A stretch of 64,000 nt of DNA from the NCBI RefSeq assembly GCF_002257695.2, contig NZ_CP155571.1; one strand, written 5' to 3'. Shown here piece after piece: positions 41,485 through 50,911 of this stretch (position 1 is the first letter of the stretch; each line of letters begins with the position of its first letter). The notes beneath the pieces are model-generated. The model saw only the letters and a program-made list of their open reading frames with translations, had not been told where the DNA came from and made no database searches. The translations under genes were made by a program, and so were the position numbers. The stretch is from Sporomusa acidovorans. Lineage in GTDB: Bacteria > Bacillota > Negativicutes > Sporomusales > Sporomusaceae.

Positions 41485-42019
41485 ACTATTCTCCTTTATA
41501 ATATTACTTTTTATTATTAGAATCTGTTTCAAAAACAAGCCATACTATTATATAATGTTTTCTCTAGTTAGCAATATCATATAGTATAGACGCACGAAAT
41601 ATGAGACATATCTATTATGACATTTTATAATTCATCTGCAACAAGGTAAATTCCAATTAATATTATAACTGGAATTGACTGTAACCGCAATGTATTGATA
41701 CGTGTTTATCAATGCATTTTGTTCACTATTTCTGCCTATTCTTTGCTTCAATGTATATTGCCAGCTACTCTGCGATAGCACTTCCAAGAGGGCATCATCA
41801 GTCAGCGCATGAGACATGCCCTTGCACTTCGTTCACTCTCGATGAGCGTTACTTTACAGTATCCTTAAAGGGATTTGCTGAAATATAAATCAAAGTAACT
41901 AGCCTGAAACAACTCAAGCTAGTCACTCCTGTAGCACAAAAAACTTTAGTTGAATAGGAAAACTCTGCTACACAATTCGATTCACAAGCTGACCTTAGTA
42001 CCATTAGGGTTGCTTAGAA
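41485..42019. other. Gene-poor stretch
   Basis: Holds the leader of the GntR gene and, at 41884-41926, the probable dms terminator. A 61-codon minus-strand frame at 41632-41817 has no recognisable product and is not called. Confidence 0.5.
41884..41926 (-). terminator. Probable terminator of the dms operon
   Basis: Minus-strand GUGACUAGCUUGA/UCAGGCUAGUUAC stem followed by UUUGAUUUAUAUUU, 94 bases after dmsC. Confidence 0.55.
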
Positions 42020-42865
42020 TTAAAAAGGCAAAAAATTGTTTGGCCCCACTACATACAACAGGGATCGTCCAACAAAGGAACCAAATAAGATAAAAATAAA
42101 GCTGAGAAGGCAAACCCGAAAATTGACAGTATTGATCTTGCCTGACCAATATGTAAAAGCCAAGCCCATAGGCAACACGCAGGCAAAGAGTACATAGACC
42201 AATAGCCATAGCAAATACTCGCTGGTTACTACTGTAAAAACGTGTTGAAGCTTGGCGACTGCATATTGATCTCCGGTAACCTGCCCCAGCATGGACAGCA
42301 TCCACAATACGGAAATAAACAGAACAAGTCCGCACATTCCCATGATCAGTAGCGCACTCTTAGCCATAGGTTGGGTATCCGTTGAGGTGTTAAGAAAAAA
42401 TACCGTAAAAGAACCAAATAATAAAGTGGTAGCAAAAAAGGACAGCGGCACCCAGCCAGAATTCCATATTATTTGTGCGGGAATCAGGTACACCATAGCA
42501 CTGGCCGCGACAGCATAAAGGCCCAGCAAGCTGGTGATGATACCCAATGGAGTCTGATAACTCTCTTCGTGCTTCCACCAAGTAAAACTGTATAAACAAG
42601 CAGCACCGGCAAAGGCCCCACTCAAAAGATTTTCCCGGCTCAGCCAGGAACTACCAATATTCATCAGGGCATATGCACCATTGATCGGTTGGCCTAAATG
42701 AAGCATGGCTACCAGCATGCCGCAGGCTACCACGGGAAAAATTGTCATGGCAGCAATTCTAACTTGGGGCTTGTGGGCTGTGTTACGCTGCAACCAAGTT
42801 GTAGCCAGGCTTAAACCGCAGGCTAGCTGCAGCAGAACGGTAAAGATAACTAATGACCATTCCAT
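42020..42865 (-). CDS. DmsC-type membrane anchor subunit
   Basis: 281 aa, eight predicted helices, in the DMSO reductase anchor family (MEWSLVIFTVLLQLACGLSL; MLHLGQPINGAYALMNIGSSWLSRE). It would bind the DmsAB pair to the membrane and oxidise menaquinol. The His in MLHLG is the likely quinol/heme-equivalent site by analogy with DmsC. The ATG directly follows the dmsB stop, with AAGGAGG inside the end of dmsB. Confidence 0.88.
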   Translation of the reverse strand: MEWSLVIFTVLLQLACGLSLATTWLQRNTAHKPQVRIAAMTIFPVVACGMLVAMLHLGQPINGAYALMNIGSSWLSRENLLSGAFAGAACLYSFTWWKHEESYQTPLGIITSLLGLYAVAASAMVYLIPAQIIWNSGWVPLSFFATTLLFGSFTVFFLNTSTDTQPMAKSALLIMGMCGLVLFISVLWMLSMLGQVTGDQYAVAKLQHVFTVVTSEYLLWLLVYVLFACVLPMGLAFTYWSGKINTVNFRVCLLSFIFILFGSFVGRSLLYVVGPNNFLPF

Positions 42866-43435
42866 TTATGCATACCCTCCTTTTCTGGCTTCCGGTTTTA
42901 CCTTATAACGGGAAGATGGTTTCGTAATCTCAGGAGACGGAATATTGCGGATGGAAATAGTAACGCCTGGAAGACTAGCAAAATCAGAGAGTTTACCAAC
43001 TTCGATGGCCCTCATGGGACAAGCTGCTACACAGGCAGGCTGCTCACCGTCTTTTACATTTTTCAGACACATATTGCACTTTTTTACCTTGCCGCTAGCG
43101 GCACTAAATTGAGGTGCGCCATAAGGGCAGGCCCAGGTACAGTATTTACACCCAATGCACCGCTCCGGGTTATGAATCACAAGGCCGTCTTCCGTTCTTT
43201 TCGTATAGGCCTTGGCCGGACAAACCTTGGCGCAGACCGGGTCATCACAGTGATTGCAGGACATGGAAACATTATATACATAAACCTTGGGAAACTCGCC
43301 GCCTTCAATGGAACGTACTTTTCTTAGCCTTTGACCGGGCTCTGCTTGGTTAATATCCTTGCAGGCGATTTCGCAGGTTTTACAATTAATGCACTTAGTT
43401 GTATCGACGTAAAAGGCCAATTGATTACTATTCAT
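42866..43435 (-). CDS. DmsB-type four-cluster ferredoxin subunit
   Basis: 189 aa with sixteen cluster Cys in four groups: CINCKTCEIAC, CNHCDDPVCAKVCP, CIGCKYCTWACP and CNMCLK...CVAACP. It passes electrons between the membrane anchor and the molybdenum subunit. Start ATG after GGAAGGAGATTTTGC, 17 bases after dmsA. Confidence 0.93.
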   Translation of the reverse strand: MNSNQLAFYVDTTKCINCKTCEIACKDINQAEPGQRLRKVRSIEGGEFPKVYVYNVSMSCNHCDDPVCAKVCPAKAYTKRTEDGLVIHNPERCIGCKYCTWACPYGAPQFSAASGKVKKCNMCLKNVKDGEQPACVAACPMRAIEVGKLSDFASLPGVTISIRNIPSPEITKPSSRYKVKPEARKGGYA

Positions 43436-43452
43436 TGCAAAATCTCCTTCCC

Positions 43453-45798
43453 TTATTGCTTGGCTACTTGAACCAAGATAGTATGCTGGGCGTTGCCATG
43501 GGCTAACGGAGTCGGTCGCTGGCTAGTCAGAATGTTGATGCAGCCACGCTGGCAAACACCTTCTGCATTCGGGGTATACCAAGCCCCTTGCGGAATAGCC
43601 ACAACACCAGGACGAATACGTTGCGTAAGCCGAACAGGTATAACAAGGGCACCGCGATCATTAAAGACCTTAGCTTTGCATCCGTCACCAATACCCCGGC
43701 CAGCAGCATCATCGGGATGCATCCACATAGTCTGACCTTCGGCTTCTTCCAGCCAAGGCGTTTCATCAAAGATAGAGTGAGTCCGCCGTTTAATATGGGG
43801 CCCGATACACTGCAGCGGATATTTCTCTATCAGCGGATCTGACGGTCCCTCCCACGCGGCAATATATTTAGGCACACCGGGAATTTCCGGATGATTCATA
43901 GCGTGCAGAGTTTTAGAAAAGATCTCAATTTTCCCTGAGGGAGTTTTAAAGGGATATCTTTCCCGATCACTGATCTCCTTAGCATAGGCGACATGAAGGT
44001 TAGCTTCTTTTTTGAAGCAACCTGTTTGTTTCAATTCTTCCCAGGCGGGAAAACCCGGCTCATTCTTCTGGGCATCAGCCACAATTTCCTTTAGCCAGTC
44101 TACATCACTTTTGCCTTCGGTAAACTTGGCTCCCATACCTAGTTTTTCAGCCACCTGGCTGATCCACCAATAATCACGCTTGCACTCGCCTGGTGCTTCC
44201 ACAGCTTTACTGCCCAGGAGTACATACTGATCGCCAGACCAGGGATAGCCAAGATCATCCCGTTCAAAGGCATGGTCAGAAGGCAAAATAACATCGGCAA
44301 ATTTGAGGCTGGGGGTAATAAAATGGTCGGAGGCCACAATAAACTGCACCAAATTCTCATCCTGCAGGATCTTTTTTGTTTTATTAATATCTGAATGCTG
44401 GTTTATTAACGTATTGCTGGCCAAATTCCAGATAAATTTAATATTGCTTTTGAGGGGGCCATTTTTCACCCCGTCGGCCGCCGTCATTTCCGTGCCCCGT
44501 ACAATAGCATCTGTCCACAAGAACACCGGAATAGATGTTTTGACGGCATTGGTACCAATCGGCAAGATCGGTTTAATTTTCAAGCTATTATTTCTGTAAC
44601 CCTCGCCAGTGCCGCTACCGCCGCCAAGTTTACCAATATTTCCGGTCATAGCTGCCAAAACCGCCCCCATCCGTACGGATAGCTCACCCTGAGCATGACG
44701 CTGCGGTCCAAGCCCCTGCATCAATTGGGCCGGCTTGGTTGTAGCATAATCAATGGCCAGTTGACGGATAGTTAAGGCATCTATTCCGGTAATCGCTTCA
44801 GCCCATTCGGGGGTTTTGGGCTGACCATCCCCTTCTCCTAAAACATAGCTTTTAAAAGAATTGCCTGCAGGGACGCCTTCTGGCATATGAGCTTCATCAA
44901 AGCCTATGCAATATTTATCCAAGAAGACTTGGTCCTGAAGATTTTCCTGAATAATGACATAAGCCATAGCTACAAAAAGAGCTGTATCGGTGGTAGGCTT
45001 TAAAGGAATCCATTGATCGGCAAAAGTAGCGGCCGTCTCCGAATAGCGGGGATCAATGACAACGATCTTTGCGCCGGCTGCTTTAGCCTTTGCCAGCCAA
45101 TAGTTGGAGTTCGTTTCAAAAATGGTTTCGGCCGAGTTAAAACCGTTTAAAATAATCAGCTTGGAGTGTACTAAAGTATCATAGCTATTATTATCAGCTG
45201 CACTACCCAGTATAAAGGGAGCAGCATAGGCAGCGCAGGCAGAACTATAGCTACCATAATAACTCAAGTATCCACCCAGTAAATTCATCAACCGAAACGC
45301 ACTAAACCGACCGGAAACAGCCCCCCGGTCACCGGTGCCATATTGGATATATACGGCGTCATTTCCATACTTATTAAGTACATCCTTTAGGTTTTGCGCA
45401 ATAAGACTAGTGGCTTCATCCCAGGAAATGCGCTGAAACTTGCCTTCCCCTCGCTTACCCACACGTTTCATCGGGTATTTGAGCCGATCAGGATGGGTTA
45501 GCCGATTAGTCGTAGAGCGCCCCCTAAGACAAGCCCGCAGCTGTGGCATTTTTTCCGTATCCGGCGAATCATCAGTAATAAGTCTTGTGATTTTCCCGTT
45601 TCTTACATAGGCTTTTAGCTGACAGCGACCGCCGCAATTGTGGTTGCAGACAACTGGCACAATACGGGTTCCATCGTCCACTTGGGCAAAAGCTGTTGAC
45701 TTTAGGGAAAAATATCCTATTGGCCCCATTAAAATCGCAGCACTGGCTACTGTGCCTGATAGTTTTAAAAAATTTCTTCTGGTAATTTGATGCATCAT
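43453..45798 (-). CDS. DmsA-type molybdopterin oxidoreductase
   Basis: 781 aa. A Tat signal with twin Arg (ITRRNFLKLSG), the [4Fe-4S] motif CNHNCGGRC with a fourth Cys in LRACLRGR, the molybdopterin domains, and the segment YYGSYSSACAAYA where the Ser is the likely Mo ligand, as in DmsA. The family reduces DMSO, N-oxides, selenate, thiosulfate or polysulfide; similarity to DmsA is strongest by the Ser ligand and subunit set. It is the first gene of dmsABC. Confidence 0.9.
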   Translation of the reverse strand: MMHQITRRNFLKLSGTVASAAILMGPIGYFSLKSTAFAQVDDGTRIVPVVCNHNCGGRCQLKAYVRNGKITRLITDDSPDTEKMPQLRACLRGRSTTNRLTHPDRLKYPMKRVGKRGEGKFQRISWDEATSLIAQNLKDVLNKYGNDAVYIQYGTGDRGAVSGRFSAFRLMNLLGGYLSYYGSYSSACAAYAAPFILGSAADNNSYDTLVHSKLIILNGFNSAETIFETNSNYWLAKAKAAGAKIVVIDPRYSETAATFADQWIPLKPTTDTALFVAMAYVIIQENLQDQVFLDKYCIGFDEAHMPEGVPAGNSFKSYVLGEGDGQPKTPEWAEAITGIDALTIRQLAIDYATTKPAQLMQGLGPQRHAQGELSVRMGAVLAAMTGNIGKLGGGSGTGEGYRNNSLKIKPILPIGTNAVKTSIPVFLWTDAIVRGTEMTAADGVKNGPLKSNIKFIWNLASNTLINQHSDINKTKKILQDENLVQFIVASDHFITPSLKFADVILPSDHAFERDDLGYPWSGDQYVLLGSKAVEAPGECKRDYWWISQVAEKLGMGAKFTEGKSDVDWLKEIVADAQKNEPGFPAWEELKQTGCFKKEANLHVAYAKEISDRERYPFKTPSGKIEIFSKTLHAMNHPEIPGVPKYIAAWEGPSDPLIEKYPLQCIGPHIKRRTHSIFDETPWLEEAEGQTMWMHPDDAAGRGIGDGCKAKVFNDRGALVIPVRLTQRIRPGVVAIPQGAWYTPNAEGVCQRGCINILTSQRPTPLAHGNAQHTILVQVAKQ

Positions 45799-46040
45799 AT
45801 CAACCTCCCATATTCGTAACTACAAGAGGCGGATTTGAAATGGTATGGATTGCCTCCATATCTGCATCTCTCATCCGCCTTGAGTAAGTTGAGCGATATC
45901 TTAAATATAGTATAGGAAATTAATCAGGGGTAGAGGTCCTATCCCCGTATGATATTGTAGAAGGGATTTTATTTATAGATAAATTGTTTGCAATCCCGGA
46001 CCATGCTTCACTGCCCCGGGCTATCTATAATTCCTCAATC

Positions 46041-47516
46041 TTAATAGAAGAAATCAATCTTTGTGTGGTAATATTTACCTAAATTACTTACGCCCCCGGT
46101 AAGCTTGCTATCCTTGATCTTCAGGTCTTGAAGTTCAGTGGTCCAAACTACATTCTTGGCAATAGTTTTTGCCACCGCCAGGAATACGCCTTTGATATTG
46201 TCAGTACCTTTAAGAAATACCGGATAGGCTCCTGACATATAGCTGAGTGCCTGACCGTCAAAGCCGCTGGCACCATACGGCGTAGCACCGGCTTCAATGC
46301 TGCGATAAGAAACAGCCCAGCCAAAGTCGTTAACTTTCGTGTAGTCCGTCAGTGGTTTACCCTCAAAGAAGGCTGGCCGAAATTTAGTGGCGCTAGTCAG
46401 TTCTATAGCCCAGCCTTTCGGACTATCGGACAGGTGGCTTCCTGAAACATTATTGAGTTTAGTAGAAACATAGTCGCCAATAAGCAGCAGTTTATCACCC
46501 AACTTGGCATCAAAACCCACTGCCCAGCCTTTCGAGTTCGCAAAACTGTCGCCGGTAGTGATATTCATCGTTCCGCCGACTCCGTTAGTACTGCTGAAAC
46601 CAGAAACGTCAGACCAATAATATCCGCCCATCACATTAACATTTTTGCTTGCCTTAAAGTTAATTTGTGCAGTCGTAAGGGTTTTAGCATCCCCGGTGAC
46701 ACTATCTTTATAAGCATTTGCTGCCGTACCGTTGCCTACGACATTATTCACCGAACCGGTAAACTGAGCAGCCCCGATTGTTTTATCAAAGCGAACACCA
46801 TCAACACCTATGGATTTACCCAAAATACCATGCGAAAAGGCATCATAGGGGAAACGGCCGGCGCGAATGCTATCGAAACCAAGGGCATTTTTGGCTGTCA
46901 CCGCAAAGATATCAAAGGTTACCGTTGAACCATTGCTATTATCATAGTTGCCCATTTTGCCACTAGCATTCACCCGCGCGGTCACGGACATATTATCATT
47001 GATATTGGCATTAATCTTAATGCGCTGACGATAATCAAACTTATCAGATCCATGAAGTTTTGATACGCCCGGAGCATTGGAAGTATTCCCCATATAACGA
47101 AACCTTGTTTCGCCGCTTATCCAGGTATTGGTCTTTGTTTCTACTTTAGCTACCCGGGCGCCTAACTTGTTGAGTTCGCTGGCAAACTCAGCAGACAGCT
47201 TATCAATTAGCTGCTTGTTCGTATCGTTGGCTGTGTCATACTTGTCCATTGCTTTTGCCACAATAATCGCCATTTCATAGCGGGTTATAGTTTTGTCGCC
47301 TTTATAGTACCTGTCGCTGTAGCCATCAACAATGCCGGCTTGTGTCAATTTCGTCACGGCGTCATAGGCCCAGTGGTTAACCGGAACATCGCTAAAAGAC
47401 TGAGCAACCGCAGCCTGAGCAGTACTGGGAATAATCGCAGTTCCGCTCGCGGTAATCGTCATAAGTGCTACCGATACAATTGTTAACCATTTGCTTATTT
47501 TGTGTCTCTTTTTCAT
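46041..47516 (-). CDS. SLH-domain outer-membrane beta-barrel porin (OmpM/Mep45-type)
   Basis: 491 aa. Signal peptide ending AQAAVA. One SLH domain (FSDVPVNHWAYDAVTKLTQAGIVDGYSD, ITRYEMAIIVAKAM) that binds peptidoglycan-linked polyamines. A coiled coil (KLSAEFASELNKLGARVAKVE) follows. A long series of amphipathic strands ends in the aromatic KIDFFY, the usual last strand of outer-membrane barrels. This architecture tethers the outer membrane in Negativicutes. The ATG follows GGGAGAGGTATT. Confidence 0.93.
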   Translation of the reverse strand: MKKRHKISKWLTIVSVALMTITASGTAIIPSTAQAAVAQSFSDVPVNHWAYDAVTKLTQAGIVDGYSDRYYKGDKTITRYEMAIIVAKAMDKYDTANDTNKQLIDKLSAEFASELNKLGARVAKVETKTNTWISGETRFRYMGNTSNAPGVSKLHGSDKFDYRQRIKINANINDNMSVTARVNASGKMGNYDNSNGSTVTFDIFAVTAKNALGFDSIRAGRFPYDAFSHGILGKSIGVDGVRFDKTIGAAQFTGSVNNVVGNGTAANAYKDSVTGDAKTLTTAQINFKASKNVNVMGGYYWSDVSGFSSTNGVGGTMNITTGDSFANSKGWAVGFDAKLGDKLLLIGDYVSTKLNNVSGSHLSDSPKGWAIELTSATKFRPAFFEGKPLTDYTKVNDFGWAVSYRSIEAGATPYGASGFDGQALSYMSGAYPVFLKGTDNIKGVFLAVAKTIAKNVVWTTELQDLKIKDSKLTGGVSNLGKYYHTKIDFFY

Positions 47517-47662
47517 AATACCTCTCCCCTATTACAGTTCTAAAAGTCCTCTACCTAACCTATTTTATTTATAGTTGCAATAATCACATTGCGGCATCGG
47601 CTAACCCTATATAGTGGCAATAGGTAATGCCTCCAGCCAGCAAAAAACTTGGGGTACTACCA

Positions 47663-48853
47663 TCATTTGATTATGATGGGTGGGAACGCCTTCATCGTTT
47701 CTTCGGAAAGCTCTTGTCCAATTCCAGGCAAGTCAGGCACGTCAAAGTAGCCATTGACTGGTTGATAATCATATTTACACGTTTTGATATTATAATCCAG
47801 CAAGGCAAAAGAATGCTGTTCGTGAATCAGGAAATTAGGGATTGCCGCTTCCACTTGCAGAGCAGCCGCTGTCGAGATAGGTCCGCCACAAACATGAACT
47901 TGTACGTGCATATCATATACATGCGCCATATCACATATTTTCTTGCCTTCACCAATCCCGCCGCAAGTACACAAGTCCGGTTGAATAACATCTAAAGACC
48001 GATCCTCAAAGAAAGGCCGATATCCCCATCTGCTATAGATTCTTTCTCCGCTTGCGATCGGGATGTTGACATTGTCCTTTACTTTTTTCATTAGCTTCGG
48101 ATTAAGGGGCGCAACCGGTTCTTCATAGTAAAAGACATTGTATGGCTCTAACGCTTTGCCCAACTGAATGGCTGCCATAGCATCAGTAAAACTATGAACC
48201 TCAATAATAATATCCAAACCATCTCCGCCAACTTTACGCATGGCTTCAATTCTTTCACAGGCATTCTTAAGTAGTCTTTGGGATAACGGACCTTTGTTTT
48301 TCCAGCCATGAGGGATGCCTTCTTCATCAAACATAATTGGATCGACCTTGATACAATCATATCCTTCATCCATGGCCTTTCGAGTCACGTCGGCATATTC
48401 ACTTGCTTTGTAAAGGATTTCTTCTTCTTCTGTATGCCAATTGAACTGGAGCTGGGACGCATATGCTCTTAATTTTTCATTCGACTTTCCTCCTAGCAAT
48501 TGGTAAACAGGTACCCCTAACGCCTTTCCTTTAATATCCCATAGTGCGATATCAATGGCACTCATGCCGGCAAAAATTACACCACCGCCACCTTGCCCCC
48601 AGAAAGTCGACGTCAACAGTTTATTCCAAATCAGTTCCGACTTCATTGGATCCGCCCCTAGTAAGTGTCTTGCATAATCTCTCAAAATTCCCACGCCAGC
48701 CTTGCTCGCATCCCCATAAGCAAGACCTACTTCTCCAAAGCCGCTGATGTTTTCATCCGTATTTATTTTCATTACTACCGGATTCCAAGATTGTCCACCA
48801 GCAATTTTTCTATTAAAATCAATATCAAAAATTTCTATACTTGTTATCTTCAT
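47663..48853 (-). CDS. Enolase-superfamily (mandelate racemase/muconate lactonizing) enzyme
   Basis: 396 aa from the ATG at 48853. N-terminal capping domain, then a barrel with the catalytic and metal residues expected for the family: YDCIKVDP (Lys), IIIEVHSFTDA and YYEEPVAP (metal acids), ASGERIYSRWG (metal Glu), DVIQPDLCTCGG and a His in VHVCGGPIST. It probably dehydrates a sugar acid. The MFS anion transporter 97 bases upstream is likely in the same operon. Confidence 0.9.
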   Translation of the reverse strand: MKITSIEIFDIDFNRKIAGGQSWNPVVMKINTDENISGFGEVGLAYGDASKAGVGILRDYARHLLGADPMKSELIWNKLLTSTFWGQGGGGVIFAGMSAIDIALWDIKGKALGVPVYQLLGGKSNEKLRAYASQLQFNWHTEEEEILYKASEYADVTRKAMDEGYDCIKVDPIMFDEEGIPHGWKNKGPLSQRLLKNACERIEAMRKVGGDGLDIIIEVHSFTDAMAAIQLGKALEPYNVFYYEEPVAPLNPKLMKKVKDNVNIPIASGERIYSRWGYRPFFEDRSLDVIQPDLCTCGGIGEGKKICDMAHVYDMHVQVHVCGGPISTAAALQVEAAIPNFLIHEQHSFALLDYNIKTCKYDYQPVNGYFDVPDLPGIGQELSEETMKAFPPIIIK

Positions 48854-48950
48854 ATCTATCAATCCTTTTCTACAATATTGGAGTTGCATTGCAAAGTAAT
48901 TCCATCTTCCCCCCTTCTTTTAACTCTTAAGCCTTGCAAAACAATCATTG

Positions 48951-50276
48951 TTAGTTAAGAGCTTCGTCCTTAGACTCGGCAGCCATTTTTCTCTCCGAGC
49001 GCATAGTTACCATTAACAAAAACGAAAGTATGCATAAGGCAGCTTCAAAGATAAAGACACCGCTTGTCCCCCATGACGACTGCGCAATATAACCGATGAT
49101 ATAGTTAGATCCGAACGTACCGATACTGGAGCCCGCATTAATCATGGCAATGCCTACAGCGATAATTCGCGGATCCAGGAGCGATGGGACACAAGCCCAA
49201 AAGGGTCCATAATAGCACATACTTATCGCACCAAATAGTATTACCCCTAGTATTTTGAGTGTTAAATTATCAGTTGCCATGATAAGCAAAAACGCTAAAC
49301 CTTCAACCAGCATAGGCAGGGAAGCATGATACTTTCTTTCCCCTGTTTTATCGGAGTGGCCAGCCCAAAGCGGCATCGCAATCGCCGCGATCACATAGGG
49401 CACCGCCATAATGATGCCCACCTGAGTATCTGAAAATGATTTTGAAAAGCCCTTGACAAGACCCGGCATCCAGAACCCAGCCGCTTGTGAAGCTGCCTGC
49501 ACAAATGTATAAATAGCAATTAGCCTCCACAGTATTCCATTTTTGAGTATGCTAGTTAACCCTATAGACTCTGTAAAGGTTTTGCCGGCCTGGTCTTTTT
49601 GCAGCTCACCGGTCAGCCAGGTCTTTTCTTTTTCAGAAAGCCATTTAGCATCTTTCGGCTTATCTGCCAGTATCACAAAGGCCAACATACCGAAAAGAAC
49701 TGTTGGGAGGCCTTCTACTGCAAATAGCCATCTCCAACCGGCAAAGTCTAACCAATGCATATGTTGAACAATCCAGCCTGAAATCGGTGATGCAATTGCA
49801 AACGATACCGGCAGTGACAGCATGAATAAGGCTGTAACCTTTGCCCGCTCTCTGGCAGGAAACCACATGGTGAAATAATAGATCATCCCCGGAAAGAAAC
49901 CGGCTTCGAACACGCCGAGCAATAGGCGTAATAACATAACCTGCGTAATAGTATGCGCGTAGAACATAGCTGCCGTAGCCAGGCCCCAGCCAATTACGAT
50001 TGCGCCAATCCACCTTCTCGCCCCAATTTTCTCTACTAAAATGTTGCTTGGCACTTGTAACAAAAAATAAGACACGAAGAAAATAGATGCTATTCTGCCA
50101 AAATCCAAACTGGTGATACCCAGTTCCTGATTCATCTGCAGCGCTGCAAAACCGATATTTACTCGATCCATGCCATTGAAAAAATAGAGCAAAAAACAAA
50201 ATGGGATAATGCGCCACTTAATTTTCTGTAAAATCTGGGTTCCAAATTGTTCTTCTTCAGTATCCGCTAAAGCCAT
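48951..50276 (-). CDS. MFS anion:cation symporter (hexuronate/galactarate-type)
   Basis: 441 aa from the ATG at 50276 after AAGGAGAGTTTAAAT. Twelve helices. The start FLLYFFNGMDRVNIGFAALQMNQELG and ASIFFVSYFLLQVPSNILVEKIGARRWIG are typical of the ACS family that imports sugar acids and other organic anions. It precedes the enolase-superfamily gene, supporting a sugar-acid uptake and dehydration pair; the substrate is not determined. Confidence 0.9.
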   Translation of the reverse strand: MALADTEEEQFGTQILQKIKWRIIPFCFLLYFFNGMDRVNIGFAALQMNQELGITSLDFGRIASIFFVSYFLLQVPSNILVEKIGARRWIGAIVIGWGLATAAMFYAHTITQVMLLRLLLGVFEAGFFPGMIYYFTMWFPARERAKVTALFMLSLPVSFAIASPISGWIVQHMHWLDFAGWRWLFAVEGLPTVLFGMLAFVILADKPKDAKWLSEKEKTWLTGELQKDQAGKTFTESIGLTSILKNGILWRLIAIYTFVQAASQAAGFWMPGLVKGFSKSFSDTQVGIIMAVPYVIAAIAMPLWAGHSDKTGERKYHASLPMLVEGLAFLLIMATDNLTLKILGVILFGAISMCYYGPFWACVPSLLDPRIIAVGIAMINAGSSIGTFGSNYIIGYIAQSSWGTSGVFIFEAALCILSFLLMVTMRSERKMAAESKDEALN

Positions 50277-50714
50277 ATTTAAACTCTCCTTCACCCATGA
50301 GCATTGGCTCATCGAGCATTTCGTTTATCCCTTTGTAATCTTCACCCAAAACAGCAACTTGGGGTTACCCTGCTTCACCTCCTTAACCCGGTAATGTCAC
50401 ACCGGACTTTCCCATGATATGAACTTCATCAAAATCCTTGTTTCAATCACCCCGCTTCCTCTATTTTTATCATTTCACGTATATAGGAGATAGATGCCCT
50501 AAGAAATAAAACCCTAACCAACTTCGTTATCGGCTTGCGCCATTTGCAAAATCATTTTGTTACTTACTCGCTTGTTCACTTGTTCGCTATGTTGGTTAAA
50601 TTATATTTATTTTTCACATAAATGTCAAGATGCGAAAAATTCGTTTTTTTCTTTTTTTACTGGCTATTTAACTAGAATGGCTGTTTTATGAGCTAAAGGG
50701 TTTCGTTTTTTTCC

Positions 50715-50757
50715 ATAATAAAAGGCAGAAATACTAATTTCCCAACGTATTTCTGCC
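50715..50757 (-). terminator. Hairpin terminator
   Basis: Minus-strand GGCAGAAAUAC/GUAUUUCUGCC followed by UUUUAUUAUGG. Confidence 0.7.
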
Positions 50758-50809
50758 ACATATAACCACCTGTTCAATAAATTGCCTGGCCCATTCCCTT
50801 AGCCACTCT

Positions 50810-50845
50810 CAAAATAAGAGGCCCACAGCTTTTACCATGGGCCTC
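50810..50845 (-). terminator. Terminator of the GGDEF-HD gene
   Basis: Minus-strand GAGGCCCA/UGGGCCUC followed by UUAUUUUG. Confidence 0.75.
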
Positions 50846-50911
50846 CGCATCATAAGCAGAACAAACACCAAAATCCATAATCCTGTTTATAAAAAAAAAT
50901 CCAATAACGCT

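Larger units (their letters stand above)
50277..50911. other. Gene-free stretch between the MFS and GGDEF-HD genes
   Basis: Holds the leader of the MFS gene (AT-rich, 50.28-50.70 kb) and two hairpins after the GGDEF-HD gene at 50715-50757 and 50810-50845. No supported gene. Confidence 0.5.

Noticed and set aside
41632..41817. A 61-codon minus-strand frame before the dms terminator
   Set aside because: No family resemblance, weak start and unusual composition; treated as non-coding.
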